Positions 52,567 through 59,670 of a stretch of DNA of 64,000 nt are shown here, piece by piece (the first letter of the stretch is position 1; every line of letters starts with the position of its first letter). The notes beneath the pieces are model-generated. The model saw only the letters and a list, made by a program, of their open reading frames with translations. It did not search any database and had not been told where the DNA came from. Where the stretch lies: contig CAZTTG010000002.1 in assembly GCA_964615935.1 (NCBI GenBank), positions 83,270 to 147,269 on the forward strand. Direction: 5' to 3'. The position numbers were made by a program, and so were the translations under genes. This DNA comes from CAZTTG01 sp964615935 (GTDB taxonomy: Bacteria; Planctomycetota; UBA1135; GCA-002686595).

Positions 52567-54189
52567 ATGCGGGGATCCGCCCGGCGCGAAGCCGGGGACC
52601 TCGACGCGCTCGAGGAGCACGACATCGCCAGCAGATCGCCCAGTTCGGAGACGCGCGCTCGCGACCGCGGGGACGGAGGGCGCGGGATCCTCCTCCTCGC
52701 CCTGGCCCTGGCCTCGGCCGCCGCCGGCCTCCTGCACGCCTGCCGGCCTCCGCCCGCCGGCAGGCCCAACGTCCTCTTCCTGGTCGTCGACGACCTCCGG
52801 CCGGAGCTGGGCTGCTACGGGGTCGATCACGTCAGGAGCCCCAACATCGATCGCCTCGCCCGTCGCGGGGTGGTCTTCGGGCGGGCCTACTGCCAGCAGG
52901 CGATCTGCTCGCCCTCCCGCACGAGCCTGATGACCGGCCTCCGCCCGGACAGCAGCGGCGTGATCGACCAGGAGACCCACTTCCGAGAGAAGAACCCCGA
53001 GGTCGTCACGCTCACCCAGCACTTCAGGAGCCATGGCTATCGCGCCGTGGGCCTGGGGAAGATCTTCCACTACCGGGAGGAGCTCCAGGACCCGCCTTCG
53101 TGGTCGGTTCCCTGGCGGCGCGCCGAGGGAGCGAACTGGGTCCTGCCCGGGAACACGGCCTTCATCGCCCGCAGGGAGGAGACAGCCCGCGAGCAGGGCC
53201 TGGAAGGGCACTGGGCCACCCTCGCGGCCCTGGGCCCCCCCACCGAGCGCGCGGACGTTCCCGACCAGGCCTATCCGGATGGAAGGCTGACCCGGATGGC
53301 CGTCGAGGCCCTGCGCGATCTCGAGGGCGGGGAGGAGCCCTTCTTCCTGGCCGTCGGATGGGTCAAGCCGCACCTGCCCTTCTGCGCGCCCGCCCGCTAC
53401 TGGGAGCTCTACGACCCCGAGCGGATCCCCCTGGCGGACAGACCGGGGCCGCCCAGAGGCGCGTTCCCTTTCTCCATGAACTCCTGGCTCGAGCTGCGCA
53501 ACTACGAGGGAATGCCGGAGGGCGGGCCGGTGTCGGCGGAGCGGGCTCGTGAGCTGGTCCACGGCTACCTGGCCTGCATCAGCTACGTCGACGCGCAGGT
53601 GGGTCGCCTGCTGGACGAGCTCGAGGGTCTCGGTCTCCTGGAGGACACGATCGTGGTCCTGTGGGGAGATCACGGCTACAAGCTCGGCGACTACGGAGCC
53701 TGGTGCAAGAACACCGACTTCGAGGTCGACACCCGGGTTCCGCTGATCCTGAGCGCTCCCCGGGCGCGAGCTCGCGGCGAGGTGTCCAGCGCGCTGGTGG
53801 AGCTGGTCGACGTCTACCCCACCCTGTGCGAGCTGGCCGGGCTGCCGCCGCCCGACCACATCGAGGGAACCAGCCTCACGGCGCTGCTCGACGAGCCCGA
53901 CCGGCCCTGGAAGACCGCGTGCTTCAGCCAGATCCTGCGGACGGACGCGGTGGCCGGCAAGACCGTGCGAGTCGTCGGGAACTCGATGCGCACGGACCGG
54001 TATCGCCTGACCATCTGGAGGGAGCTCGACATCTCCGGCAGGGTCATCGCGCGCGAGCTGTACGACCACGAGGTGGATCCCGGAGAGACCCGGAACGTCG
54101 TTCGCGACGAGGGGAACCGCGGTCTGGTGCGGCAGCTGCGCAGCAAGCTCGAGGCGGGGTGGCGGCAGGCCGGGCCGCCAGGGCCCTAG
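52567..54189 (+). CDS. Iduronate-2-sulfatase-like exported sulfatase
   Basis: 540 residues. A basic N-terminal stretch of about 38 residues precedes a hydrophobic segment (about 39-58) ending in LLHAC, perhaps a lipid attachment site (C59). The formylglycine cysteine is C114 in QQAICSPSRTSLMTG; metal ligands are D75 and D76 (VVDDLRPELGCYG). WVKPHLPFCAP and WGDHGYKLGD are hallmarks of the iduronate-2-sulfatase group. The start is uncertain: the ATG at 52567 has no ribosome site but follows the -10 element directly. It should remove sulfate from uronic-acid-containing glycans or a related substrate. Its stop overlaps the convergent GH130 stop by 4 bases. Confidence 0.9.
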   Translation: MRGSARREAGDLDALEEHDIASRSPSSETRARDRGDGGRGILLLALALASAAAGLLHACRPPPAGRPNVLFLVVDDLRPELGCYGVDHVRSPNIDRLARRGVVFGRAYCQQAICSPSRTSLMTGLRPDSSGVIDQETHFREKNPEVVTLTQHFRSHGYRAVGLGKIFHYREELQDPPSWSVPWRRAEGANWVLPGNTAFIARREETAREQGLEGHWATLAALGPPTERADVPDQAYPDGRLTRMAVEALRDLEGGEEPFFLAVGWVKPHLPFCAPARYWELYDPERIPLADRPGPPRGAFPFSMNSWLELRNYEGMPEGGPVSAERARELVHGYLACISYVDAQVGRLLDELEGLGLLEDTIVVLWGDHGYKLGDYGAWCKNTDFEVDTRVPLILSAPRARARGEVSSALVELVDVYPTLCELAGLPPPDHIEGTSLTALLDEPDRPWKTACFSQILRTDAVAGKTVRVVGNSMRTDRYRLTIWRELDISGRVIARELYDHEVDPGETRNVVRDEGNRGLVRQLRSKLEAGWRQAGPPGP

Positions 54190-55166
54190 GGGGCGTCCCC
54201 GCACCAGGACAGCAGCTCACCGACGGTGGCGGTGGCCAGGCCCACGCAGGTGTCGGCCGCGCCGTAGTAGATCCGCGCCTCGCTCTCGGGGAGGGCGTAG
54301 CCTTCCTCGTCCAGGGAATCGACGATCATCCCGCTGGGGAAGACCACGTTGGGGACCTGGCCCATGAGCTCCCAGGGCTCGCGCGGCTCCAGGACGTTGT
54401 TCCAGGTGCGAGCCAGGACGCGGGTGGGGTCCTCGAGATCCAGGAGCACGGCGCCGGCCTGGTAGACGTTGGAGCTCTGGAAGTGGGTGGCCACCCCGTG
54501 ATAGAGGTGCAGCCAGCCCTCGCGGGTCTTCACCGGGGGCGGCCCCGAGCCGATGCGCTCGTCCCAGTAGCGGGGACGCCCGGCGAGGACCGGGCCGCAG
54601 GGCGACCAGCGGACGAGATCCTCGGACTCGGCGAGCCAGATCTCGTCCCCGCTGGTGGGGCCCCCCTCGAGCTGCGTCCGGTTGGGCCGCTCCAGGCGCA
54701 GGTAGCGCCCGCCGACCTTCTCCGGGAAGAGGACCGCGTTGCGGACGTCCCGCTCGGAGTCCAGCGCCAGGAGTTCGAAGCGCTCGAGATCGCTCGTGCG
54801 AGCCACTCCCACCCGGCAGCCGCCGTCGGCGTCGGCCGCGAAGAGGACGTAGATCTCGTCCCCGATCCGCGTCAGGCGGGGGTCGTAGACGTGGTAGAGG
54901 GTCTCGGGGGCGCTCTCGAGCCCCTCGATCTCGACCAGGCGAGCGGAGACCTCGAAGCTCAGGCCGTCTCCGCTGCGGGCCATGAGCAGGAGGGTCTCGC
55001 GGGAGCGGGCCTGGACCCGCAGCATCAGGTGGGTGGTCCCCCCCACCTCGACCGCGCCGGGGTTGAAGACCGAGCTGGGGTCCACCAGCCGCGGCGGGAC
55101 GGGCGGGACGTCCTCGCGGGTGAGGACCGGATTGCGCGGGCTGCGCCGCAGGCCTCCCTCAGCCAT
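54186..55166 (-). CDS. GH130 beta-mannoside phosphorylase family protein
   Basis: 326 residues, the usual length. The five-bladed propeller blocks FNPGAVEVGGTTHLMLRVQ (in part), YDPRLTRIGDEIYVLFAA near 105, DEIWLAESEDLVRWSP near 180, GSGPPPVKTREGWLHLYHG near 212 and IYYGAADTCVGLA near 310 are typical. GH130 enzymes phosphorolyse beta-1,4-mannosides, giving alpha-mannose-1-phosphate; some act on Man-beta-1,4-GlcNAc of N-glycan cores. That fits the mannosidase, fucosidase and deacetylase encoded upstream (inference). The ATG overlaps the CBM9-like lipoprotein stop by 8 bases. Cytoplasmic. Confidence 0.9.
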   Translation of the reverse strand: MAEGGLRRSPRNPVLTREDVPPVPPRLVDPSSVFNPGAVEVGGTTHLMLRVQARSRETLLLMARSGDGLSFEVSARLVEIEGLESAPETLYHVYDPRLTRIGDEIYVLFAADADGGCRVGVARTSDLERFELLALDSERDVRNAVLFPEKVGGRYLRLERPNRTQLEGGPTSGDEIWLAESEDLVRWSPCGPVLAGRPRYWDERIGSGPPPVKTREGWLHLYHGVATHFQSSNVYQAGAVLLDLEDPTRVLARTWNNVLEPREPWELMGQVPNVVFPSGMIVDSLDEEGYALPESEARIYYGAADTCVGLATATVGELLSWCGDAP

Positions 55167-56271
55167 CGCTCCTCCACAGGCGTCCGTCCTGCGAGATGTG
55201 CAGGCGGTGGCCGTCGCGGTGCGTGAGGATCGCCTCGAAGAGGCTCGGGGTGGAGGCGATCTCGGGCGGCCAGCGCCAGCCCTCGGGGACCAGCGGCTCG
55301 AGCGAGAGCTCGGAAGCGTCCTCGGCGAAGGCGCCCCGCTCGGCGTGGAGCCGCCGCTGCTCGAGGTACACCCCGCGCAGCAGGCGGCGCGCCTCAAGAT
55401 CCTCCGGCGGGCGGTAGGACTCCCGACCCTGGCCCGCGACGATCGAGGACCACTGGACCAGCCCCCACTCCTCGGGGCAGTGCATGTTGATGACGCCCTG
55501 GGGTGACCACACCCAGTTGTCCTCGGGCAGGGCCTCGCCGGTCGCCGGATCGACGTCCTTGACGTACCTGCCGTCCACCACGTGCGTGCGCCACTCCACC
55601 CGCGAGAAGTTCACCCGCCAGTGCTCGCCGGGCCGCGGCGGGGCGGCGCGATGAGCGGCCTCCTTCAGGCCCTCCCAGGGAATGGCGATCTCCACCGTCC
55701 AACCGCGATCCCGATCGGTGGGATCGTTGAGCGTCCCGTCCACGGCCACGGCGGTTCGCAGCTCGGGGATGTCCCAGGCGTGCACCGCCGGCCCGCCGTC
55801 GCGGTAGGGCTTGACCAGCAGGAGATCCCACTCGGTGGCGAGGGCGTTCACCTCCAGCTCGTAGTACTGGTGGGTGTCGCCGTCGGGGTCGATGAAGACC
55901 TCGAAGTCGTTGTCGTAGAAGATGATCGAGTCGCGCCGGGTGAGCGTCGCCCACACGTGGGGCTCCTCGAGCTCGGCGGCGACGTAGAAGAATCGATCGT
56001 CCCAGAGCATGCGCGCCCGGGTGGCGAAGCGCGGCGTCGGCAGCCCCTCGCCCTGGATGTCCAGGAAGTCCTGCGTGGGGGGGGCCGCCCGCCAGCACGG
56101 CTCGTCGAGCTTCCCGTCGATGCTCGGGGGCGCCTCGGTCCGGTAGCACACGTAGCCGCGAGGGGCGGGGCGGCGACCGGAGGCCGCGGTGGCCGGCCCC
56201 TCCCCCTCGGGCTCCGGGGTGGAGCTGCAGGCGGCGAGCAGCAGTAGGGGGAGGGCGGTCTCGTACCTCAT
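55159..56271 (-). CDS. Lipoprotein with CBM9-like (carbohydrate-binding family 9-type) domain
   Basis: 370 residues. Signal peptide with lipobox LLLAAC (C15), followed by a P/E/A linker. Residues about 45-250 match the CBM9-like domain widely found in planctomycete and Bacteroidetes-type genomes: PPSIDGKLDEPCWRAA near 50, RARMLWDDRFFYVAAELEEP near 85, DNDFEVFIDPDGDTHQYYE near 120 and WTVEIAIPWEGL near 192. In xylanases this fold binds glycan ends; here the role is probably glycan capture at the cell surface. It is co-transcribed with GH130 (8-base overlap). AGGA precedes the ATG. Confidence 0.85.
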   Translation of the reverse strand: MRYETALPLLLLAACSSTPEPEGEGPATAASGRRPAPRGYVCYRTEAPPSIDGKLDEPCWRAAPPTQDFLDIQGEGLPTPRFATRARMLWDDRFFYVAAELEEPHVWATLTRRDSIIFYDNDFEVFIDPDGDTHQYYELEVNALATEWDLLLVKPYRDGGPAVHAWDIPELRTAVAVDGTLNDPTDRDRGWTVEIAIPWEGLKEAAHRAAPPRPGEHWRVNFSRVEWRTHVVDGRYVKDVDPATGEALPEDNWVWSPQGVINMHCPEEWGLVQWSSIVAGQGRESYRPPEDLEARRLLRGVYLEQRRLHAERGAFAEDASELSLEPLVPEGWRWPPEIASTPSLFEAILTHRDGHRLHISQDGRLWRSDG

Positions 56272-56412
56272 TCCTGGTGTCCTTCCGGGGTGGGTGCGGG
56301 CGCCGGGAGCCTATCATCCCTCCCCCTCGCGGACGGCGGTGGCGACTCGACCTGTGGAGAATATCGACACCCGGTGCTCCACGCCCGATCCGCCCGGGTC
56401 GAGTCGCTGCCG

Positions 56413-56470
56413 CTCGGGCCCGGGGTCCCGCGGGGCGCCGGTCGAAGGGCGCTCGGGCTCGAGCCCGGGG
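56413..56470. repeat. G+C-rich direct repeat and palindrome in the long intergenic region
   Basis: ctcgggcccgggg at 56413-56425 recurs at 56458-56470 with one change. A perfect 14-base palindrome (cgggctcgagcccg, 56454-56467) overlaps the second copy. Apart from these and the GCCTTT repeats, the 321-base gap 56272-56592 holds no gene that I can support. Confidence 0.5.
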
Positions 56471-56494
56471 CCCGATCCGCCGGGTCCGACCCTG

Positions 56495-56521
56495 GCCTTT
56501 CGAAGCCTTTCGCAAGCCTTT
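56495..56521 (+). promoter_or_regulatory. Three helically phased GCCTTT repeats upstream of the zinc-finger gene
   Basis: GCCTTT occurs at 56495, 56505 and 56516, spaced 10 and 11 bases, so on the same face of the helix. The first two are followed by CG, and the units resemble GCCTTTCGAA. They lie 72-98 bases before the ATG at 56593 and may be an operator, possibly for the zinc-finger protein itself (inference). Confidence 0.45.
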
Positions 56522-56592
56522 TGGAGGCGGCGCGAATCGAATCGGGTTCACCGACTCGCGCGGGAACAGCTCATCGGGCAAGCTCCGCCTTC

Positions 56593-56955
56593 ATGATCCC
56601 CGCAAGCGGCGAGAAGCAGCCCAAACGATTCTGCCCGCTGTGCAGCGGCCCCGCCCTCCAGCTCGGCGGCCTGTTCGGCCACCTCATGCGCAAGCACCGG
56701 CTACCATCGGAGGAGGCCCGGCGCTTCCTGGACATCGCCGAGCGCGACTCCCTCGAGGTCAGCCGCCGTTACCTGCAGCTGAAAGCGCAGATCGATGATA
56801 CTCTGGAGCGGCTCGGGGAGCTGGAAGAGGGCTCCCGCGAGGAATGCATGAGGCCCTACCTGGAGCGATCACTGGAACGCCTTCGGGGGCGAATGAACCG
56901 GTTCCTGGACGATCTGTCCGTGCGCAGAGACGGCAGCGATGACCAACAACCGTAG
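56593..56955 (+). CDS. Small C2H2 zinc-finger protein
   Basis: 120 residues. Residues 14-35 fit the classical zinc finger C-x2-C-x12-H-x4-H (C14, C17, H30, H35), within CPLCSGPALQLGGLF and GHLMRKHRL. The RLPSEEARRFLD tail after the finger recalls the LTPEEY segment of bacterial Ros/MucR regulators, but the family is not otherwise matched. The rest is a long charged helix (about 50-105), perhaps coiled-coil. A DNA-binding regulator is plausible; no function is established. There is no ribosome site before the ATG and no -10 octamer close by, so the start is uncertain. The next gene overlaps by 17 bases. Confidence 0.65.
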   Translation: MIPASGEKQPKRFCPLCSGPALQLGGLFGHLMRKHRLPSEEARRFLDIAERDSLEVSRRYLQLKAQIDDTLERLGELEEGSREECMRPYLERSLERLRGRMNRFLDDLSVRRDGSDDQQP

Positions 56956-57250
56956 AGTGCCGCTGGAGGAGGTGATCCTCGCGCTGAAGGGTCTGCTGGA
57001 CTCTTCCGGAACGGAGAAAATCGACCTCCTGACCGCCCTCCGGCTGGTCGAGTTCTGCAAGGAGTGCGAGCAGAGCTGGACCGAGCACCTGCAGTCCTCC
57101 CACGAGCACGACGATCCACTCATGGTCGCCGCCTGGAACAGCGGCATCCGCGCCGCCGGCAGGCTGCGCCGCCGGCTGGAGTCACGCGCCCGGATGGCCG
57201 TGGAGCGCGCCGGAGAGGCCGCCGATCCCGACGAGCTGTTGATAATCTAG
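56939..57250 (+). CDS. Small hypothetical protein, helical
   Basis: 103 residues, overlapping the zinc-finger gene by 17 bases in another frame. It is predicted to be mostly helical and charged, with H and C residues clustered in EFCKECEQSWTEHLQSSHEH (about 43-62), which could bind a metal. I know no family. Codon use is like that of neighbours, and the overlap suggests co-expression with the zinc-finger protein. No signal peptide. Confidence 0.6.
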   Translation: MTNNRRVPLEEVILALKGLLDSSGTEKIDLLTALRLVEFCKECEQSWTEHLQSSHEHDDPLMVAAWNSGIRAAGRLRRRLESRARMAVERAGEAADPDELLII

Positions 57251-57270
57251 GAGCCCGGGCCGGACCCGCG

Positions 57271-57564
57271 CTATGGAGGCTCCTCCGGGATGGGAGGGTA
57301 GTCGATCATCTTCGTGCCGTAAGCCGTCTCGTGGCGATCCTTGAACTCCGCGTCGCTCTCGCCGCTCTCCCTGTCCGTGGTCTCGCACACCTCGCCGCTG
57401 GTGTGGGGCCAGCAGGTCTTCAGGGTGTCGTGGCCGGATACCGAGGCCCCGTCCAGATTCCCGTTGTGCTCGCGAGCCCACCGGCCCGAGCTCCACCCGC
57501 TCTCGTACTCGGTGCTGGTGATCTCGGCTCCCTGGTCGCCGGTGGTGACGATGGTGTTGGACAT
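57271..57564 (-). CDS. Small acidic hypothetical protein
   Basis: 97 residues, rich in T, S, E and G, with no hydrophobic segment; two cysteines (TCWPHTS and EVCETT). It probably is a real gene because it begins nine bases after the previous gene's stop and has a normal start, but it is short and matches nothing that I recognise. No signal peptide; likely cytoplasmic and disordered. Its stop lies 21 bases from the convergent gene at 56939-57250. Confidence 0.45.
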   Translation of the reverse strand: MSNTIVTTGDQGAEITSTEYESGWSSGRWAREHNGNLDGASVSGHDTLKTCWPHTSGEVCETTDRESGESDAEFKDRHETAYGTKMIDYPPIPEEPP

Positions 57565-57573
57565 GAATCTCCC

Positions 57574-58272
57574 TTACTTGGGGTAGTAGACCTCCGGGAA
57601 CAGCTCGTCGAGAACCCTCAATTCGATCCCCTTCAGCTTGTCGCTGCGCTGACTCAGCTCGACCTCGCGCTGCTCCAGCCTTCGCTCCCCCTCGCGCACG
57701 TAGGAGATCGCCTGCCAGGACCAGATCCCGGGGACCAGCCAGACCATGGCCAGGACCACCACCGCGCCCCAGCGGGTCCTGGCCAGCCGACTGCCGTGCC
57801 GCAGCTCGACCTCCGCCTGCTGTCGCTCGAACACCGGCATGTCCAGCCAGAGCTCGCGCCCGGTCCGGACGAAGAGCAGGGCCGCCTGGCGGATGGCGGG
57901 ATCGGTGTCCACCCACGACACGGGGGCGAGCACCTGGCGATAGAACGCCTGGTCCACCTTCGCGAGCGACTCGAGCTCCCCGATCCGGGCCAGTCGCCGG
58001 GCCTTCCGTACGCGGCGCCGGATCTCGGCCTGGCCGGGGTATTTCTCCGGAGGGACCACGATTCCATCCCAGCCGCCGGGGCGGCTGCCGCCAGCCATCT
58101 CCGGCGAGCCGCCCCATGGGGGCCCGGCGCGCCCCCGGAGGGCATCCAGGGGGGACCTCGGCTCCCTCCGGCGCACCCGCCGGCGCGCTCCACCACCCGG
58201 GGGACGCTCCCGCCCCGACCTCCCGAGGTCCTTTGGCAGGAATTCCACGGCGTCTTGATCGAAAGCCAACAA
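57574..58272 (-). CDS. Hypothetical single-span membrane protein
   Basis: Up to 232 residues. The frame is open from a TTG at 58272; an ATG at 58098 would give 174 residues and may be the real start, as the first 58 residues are R/P/G-rich and low in complexity. One hydrophobic segment (near residue 170 of the long form, RWGAVVVLAMVWLVPGIWSW) is preceded by basic residues and followed by a charged, helical stretch (EREVELSQRSDKLKG-like) that may be a coiled coil. No known family. It precedes the small acidic gene by nine bases on the same strand. Confidence 0.5.
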   Translation of the reverse strand: MLAFDQDAVEFLPKDLGRSGRERPPGGGARRRVRRREPRSPLDALRGRAGPPWGGSPEMAGGSRPGGWDGIVVPPEKYPGQAEIRRRVRKARRLARIGELESLAKVDQAFYRQVLAPVSWVDTDPAIRQAALLFVRTGRELWLDMPVFERQQAEVELRHGSRLARTRWGAVVVLAMVWLVPGIWSWQAISYVREGERRLEQREVELSQRSDKLKGIELRVLDELFPEVYYPK

Positions 58273-58385
58273 CGGGCGCCGACAATCAGCGCCGCCTGAG
58301 AGGTGGGCACCCGGTCCGCCGAGGGCGGATCGAATCCGGACGGAGCGGCCGAGCCGCCCGTCGGTTCTCGAGGATGGGGAAGAAG

Positions 58386-59509
58386 ATGGAAATCACCGAG
58401 AAGATCAGCGGATCTGCGCTCAGCGCGGCGATGGCTCTCCTGGCCCTGGCCGGCGGATCACCCGCCATGGCCTGGGAGGGAGAAGAAGACGGCCCGGAGT
58501 TCTACGAGGGGCTCGACGGCCTCAGCATCGGCGGACTGTGGTACCTCTCCTGGCAGGACGGCGAGTCCGATGGAGAGAGCTACAGCCAGATGAAGGTCAA
58601 GCGGGGCTACATCAACGTCAAGAAGAAGATCCTCGAGTGGAACAACGGGACCCTCTTCGAGGGCCGCATCACGCCTGACGTCCACCAGGACGACAGCGGC
58701 GACGCGAACCTCCGCCTGAAGTACGCCTACGGCAAGTTCTCCTGGAAGGGCGTGGACTGGCAGCCCTGGCTGGAGTTCGGCATGGTCCACATGCCCTGGA
58801 TGGACTTCGAGGAGCACATCAACTTCTACCGCATGCAGGACACGATGTTCGTGGAGCGGAACGGCACCTTCAACTCGGCCGACTTCGGCTTCACCTTCGG
58901 CGGCTTCTTCGGGGGTCCGCTCGACGGGGTCAAGTACTACCCCGGCCGCTACGGCAGCTTCGCCGTCGGCGCCTACAACGGCGGCGGCTACCACGCCCTG
59001 GAGAAGAACGACGACAAGGTGTTCGAGGGCCGCGTCACCCTGAGGCCCTTCCCCGACGACGAGCTGACCAGGGGCCTGCAGGTCTCCTTGCTCGGCATCA
59101 CCGGCAAGGGCAACACCGCCGAGGAGCCCGAGTGGTCGGTCGGCCAGGGCATGCTGAGCTACGAGCACCCGCGCGGGGTGGTGACCGCCACCTACTACAC
59201 CGGCAAGGGCAACCAGAAGGGCACCGCGGTCGAGGAGGCCACCGGCGACTCACTGGACCGCGAGGGATGGTCGATCTTCGGAGAGCTGTACCTCCCCACG
59301 AAACACGACCTCAGCCTGATCGGCCGCTACGACGTCTTCGACTTCGACACCAGCGCCAGCGATGACGAGCAGGCCCGGGTCATCGCCGGCGTCGCCTGGG
59401 ACATGGGGCACCACAACACCCTGCTGCTCGACTACGAGACGGTGGCCTACGACATGGCCGACACGCCGGACGACCACCGCCTCCAGCTCACCCTGCAGGT
59501 CAAGTTCTA
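58386..59509 (+). CDS. Outer-membrane porin-like beta-barrel protein
   Basis: 373 residues from 58386 (GGGGA five bases before it); an in-frame ATG at 58374 adds MGKK and is the alternative. A signal peptide ends in GGSPAMA. The rest alternates short beta-strands with G/D-rich turns (KVKRGYINVKKKILEW, GRITPDVHQDD, FAVGAYNGGGYHALEKN, GVVTATYYTGKGNQKG) and ends in LTLQVKF, the C-terminal phenylalanine that marks many outer-membrane barrels. It resembles phosphate-selective (OprP/OprO) type porins in general layout. The substrate is unknown. This is the clearest evidence in the window that the cell has an outer membrane. A strong hairpin follows. Confidence 0.82.
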
Positions 59510-59548
59510 GGCCCCTGAGCCGGCGGCCGCCCGGGAGCCGCGGGTACC

Positions 59549-59582
59549 AGGAGGCGGCCGCGCCGGCGCGCGGCCGCCTCCT
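59549..59582 (+). terminator. Perfect hairpin terminator after the porin gene
   Basis: A perfect 14-bp stem (left arm aggaggcggccgcg, 59549-59562; right arm 59569-59582) with a 6-base loop, 39 bases past the porin stop, followed by the moderately T-rich tctcgttcc. Confidence 0.75.
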
Positions 59583-59624
59583 TCTCGTTCCGGCCGGCCG
59601 GTGGTGCGGGGAGGGCCCCCGGCC

Positions 59625-59632
59625 GGTATCCT
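59625..59632 (+). promoter_or_regulatory. Extended -10 element of the M16 protease gene
   Basis: GGTATCCT fits G[GC]TANNNT, lies 38 bases before the ATG at 59671 and comes right after the porin terminator. Confidence 0.5.
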
Positions 59633-59670
59633 CGCGGGATTCCCCGGCTCCCGCGAAGGACCTCCGCACC

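Noticed and set aside
56529..56561. tRNA-like hairpin (gcgcga/tcgcgc) near ggttcacc
   Set aside because: No acceptor stem, anticodon arm or T-loop of correct spacing can be formed.
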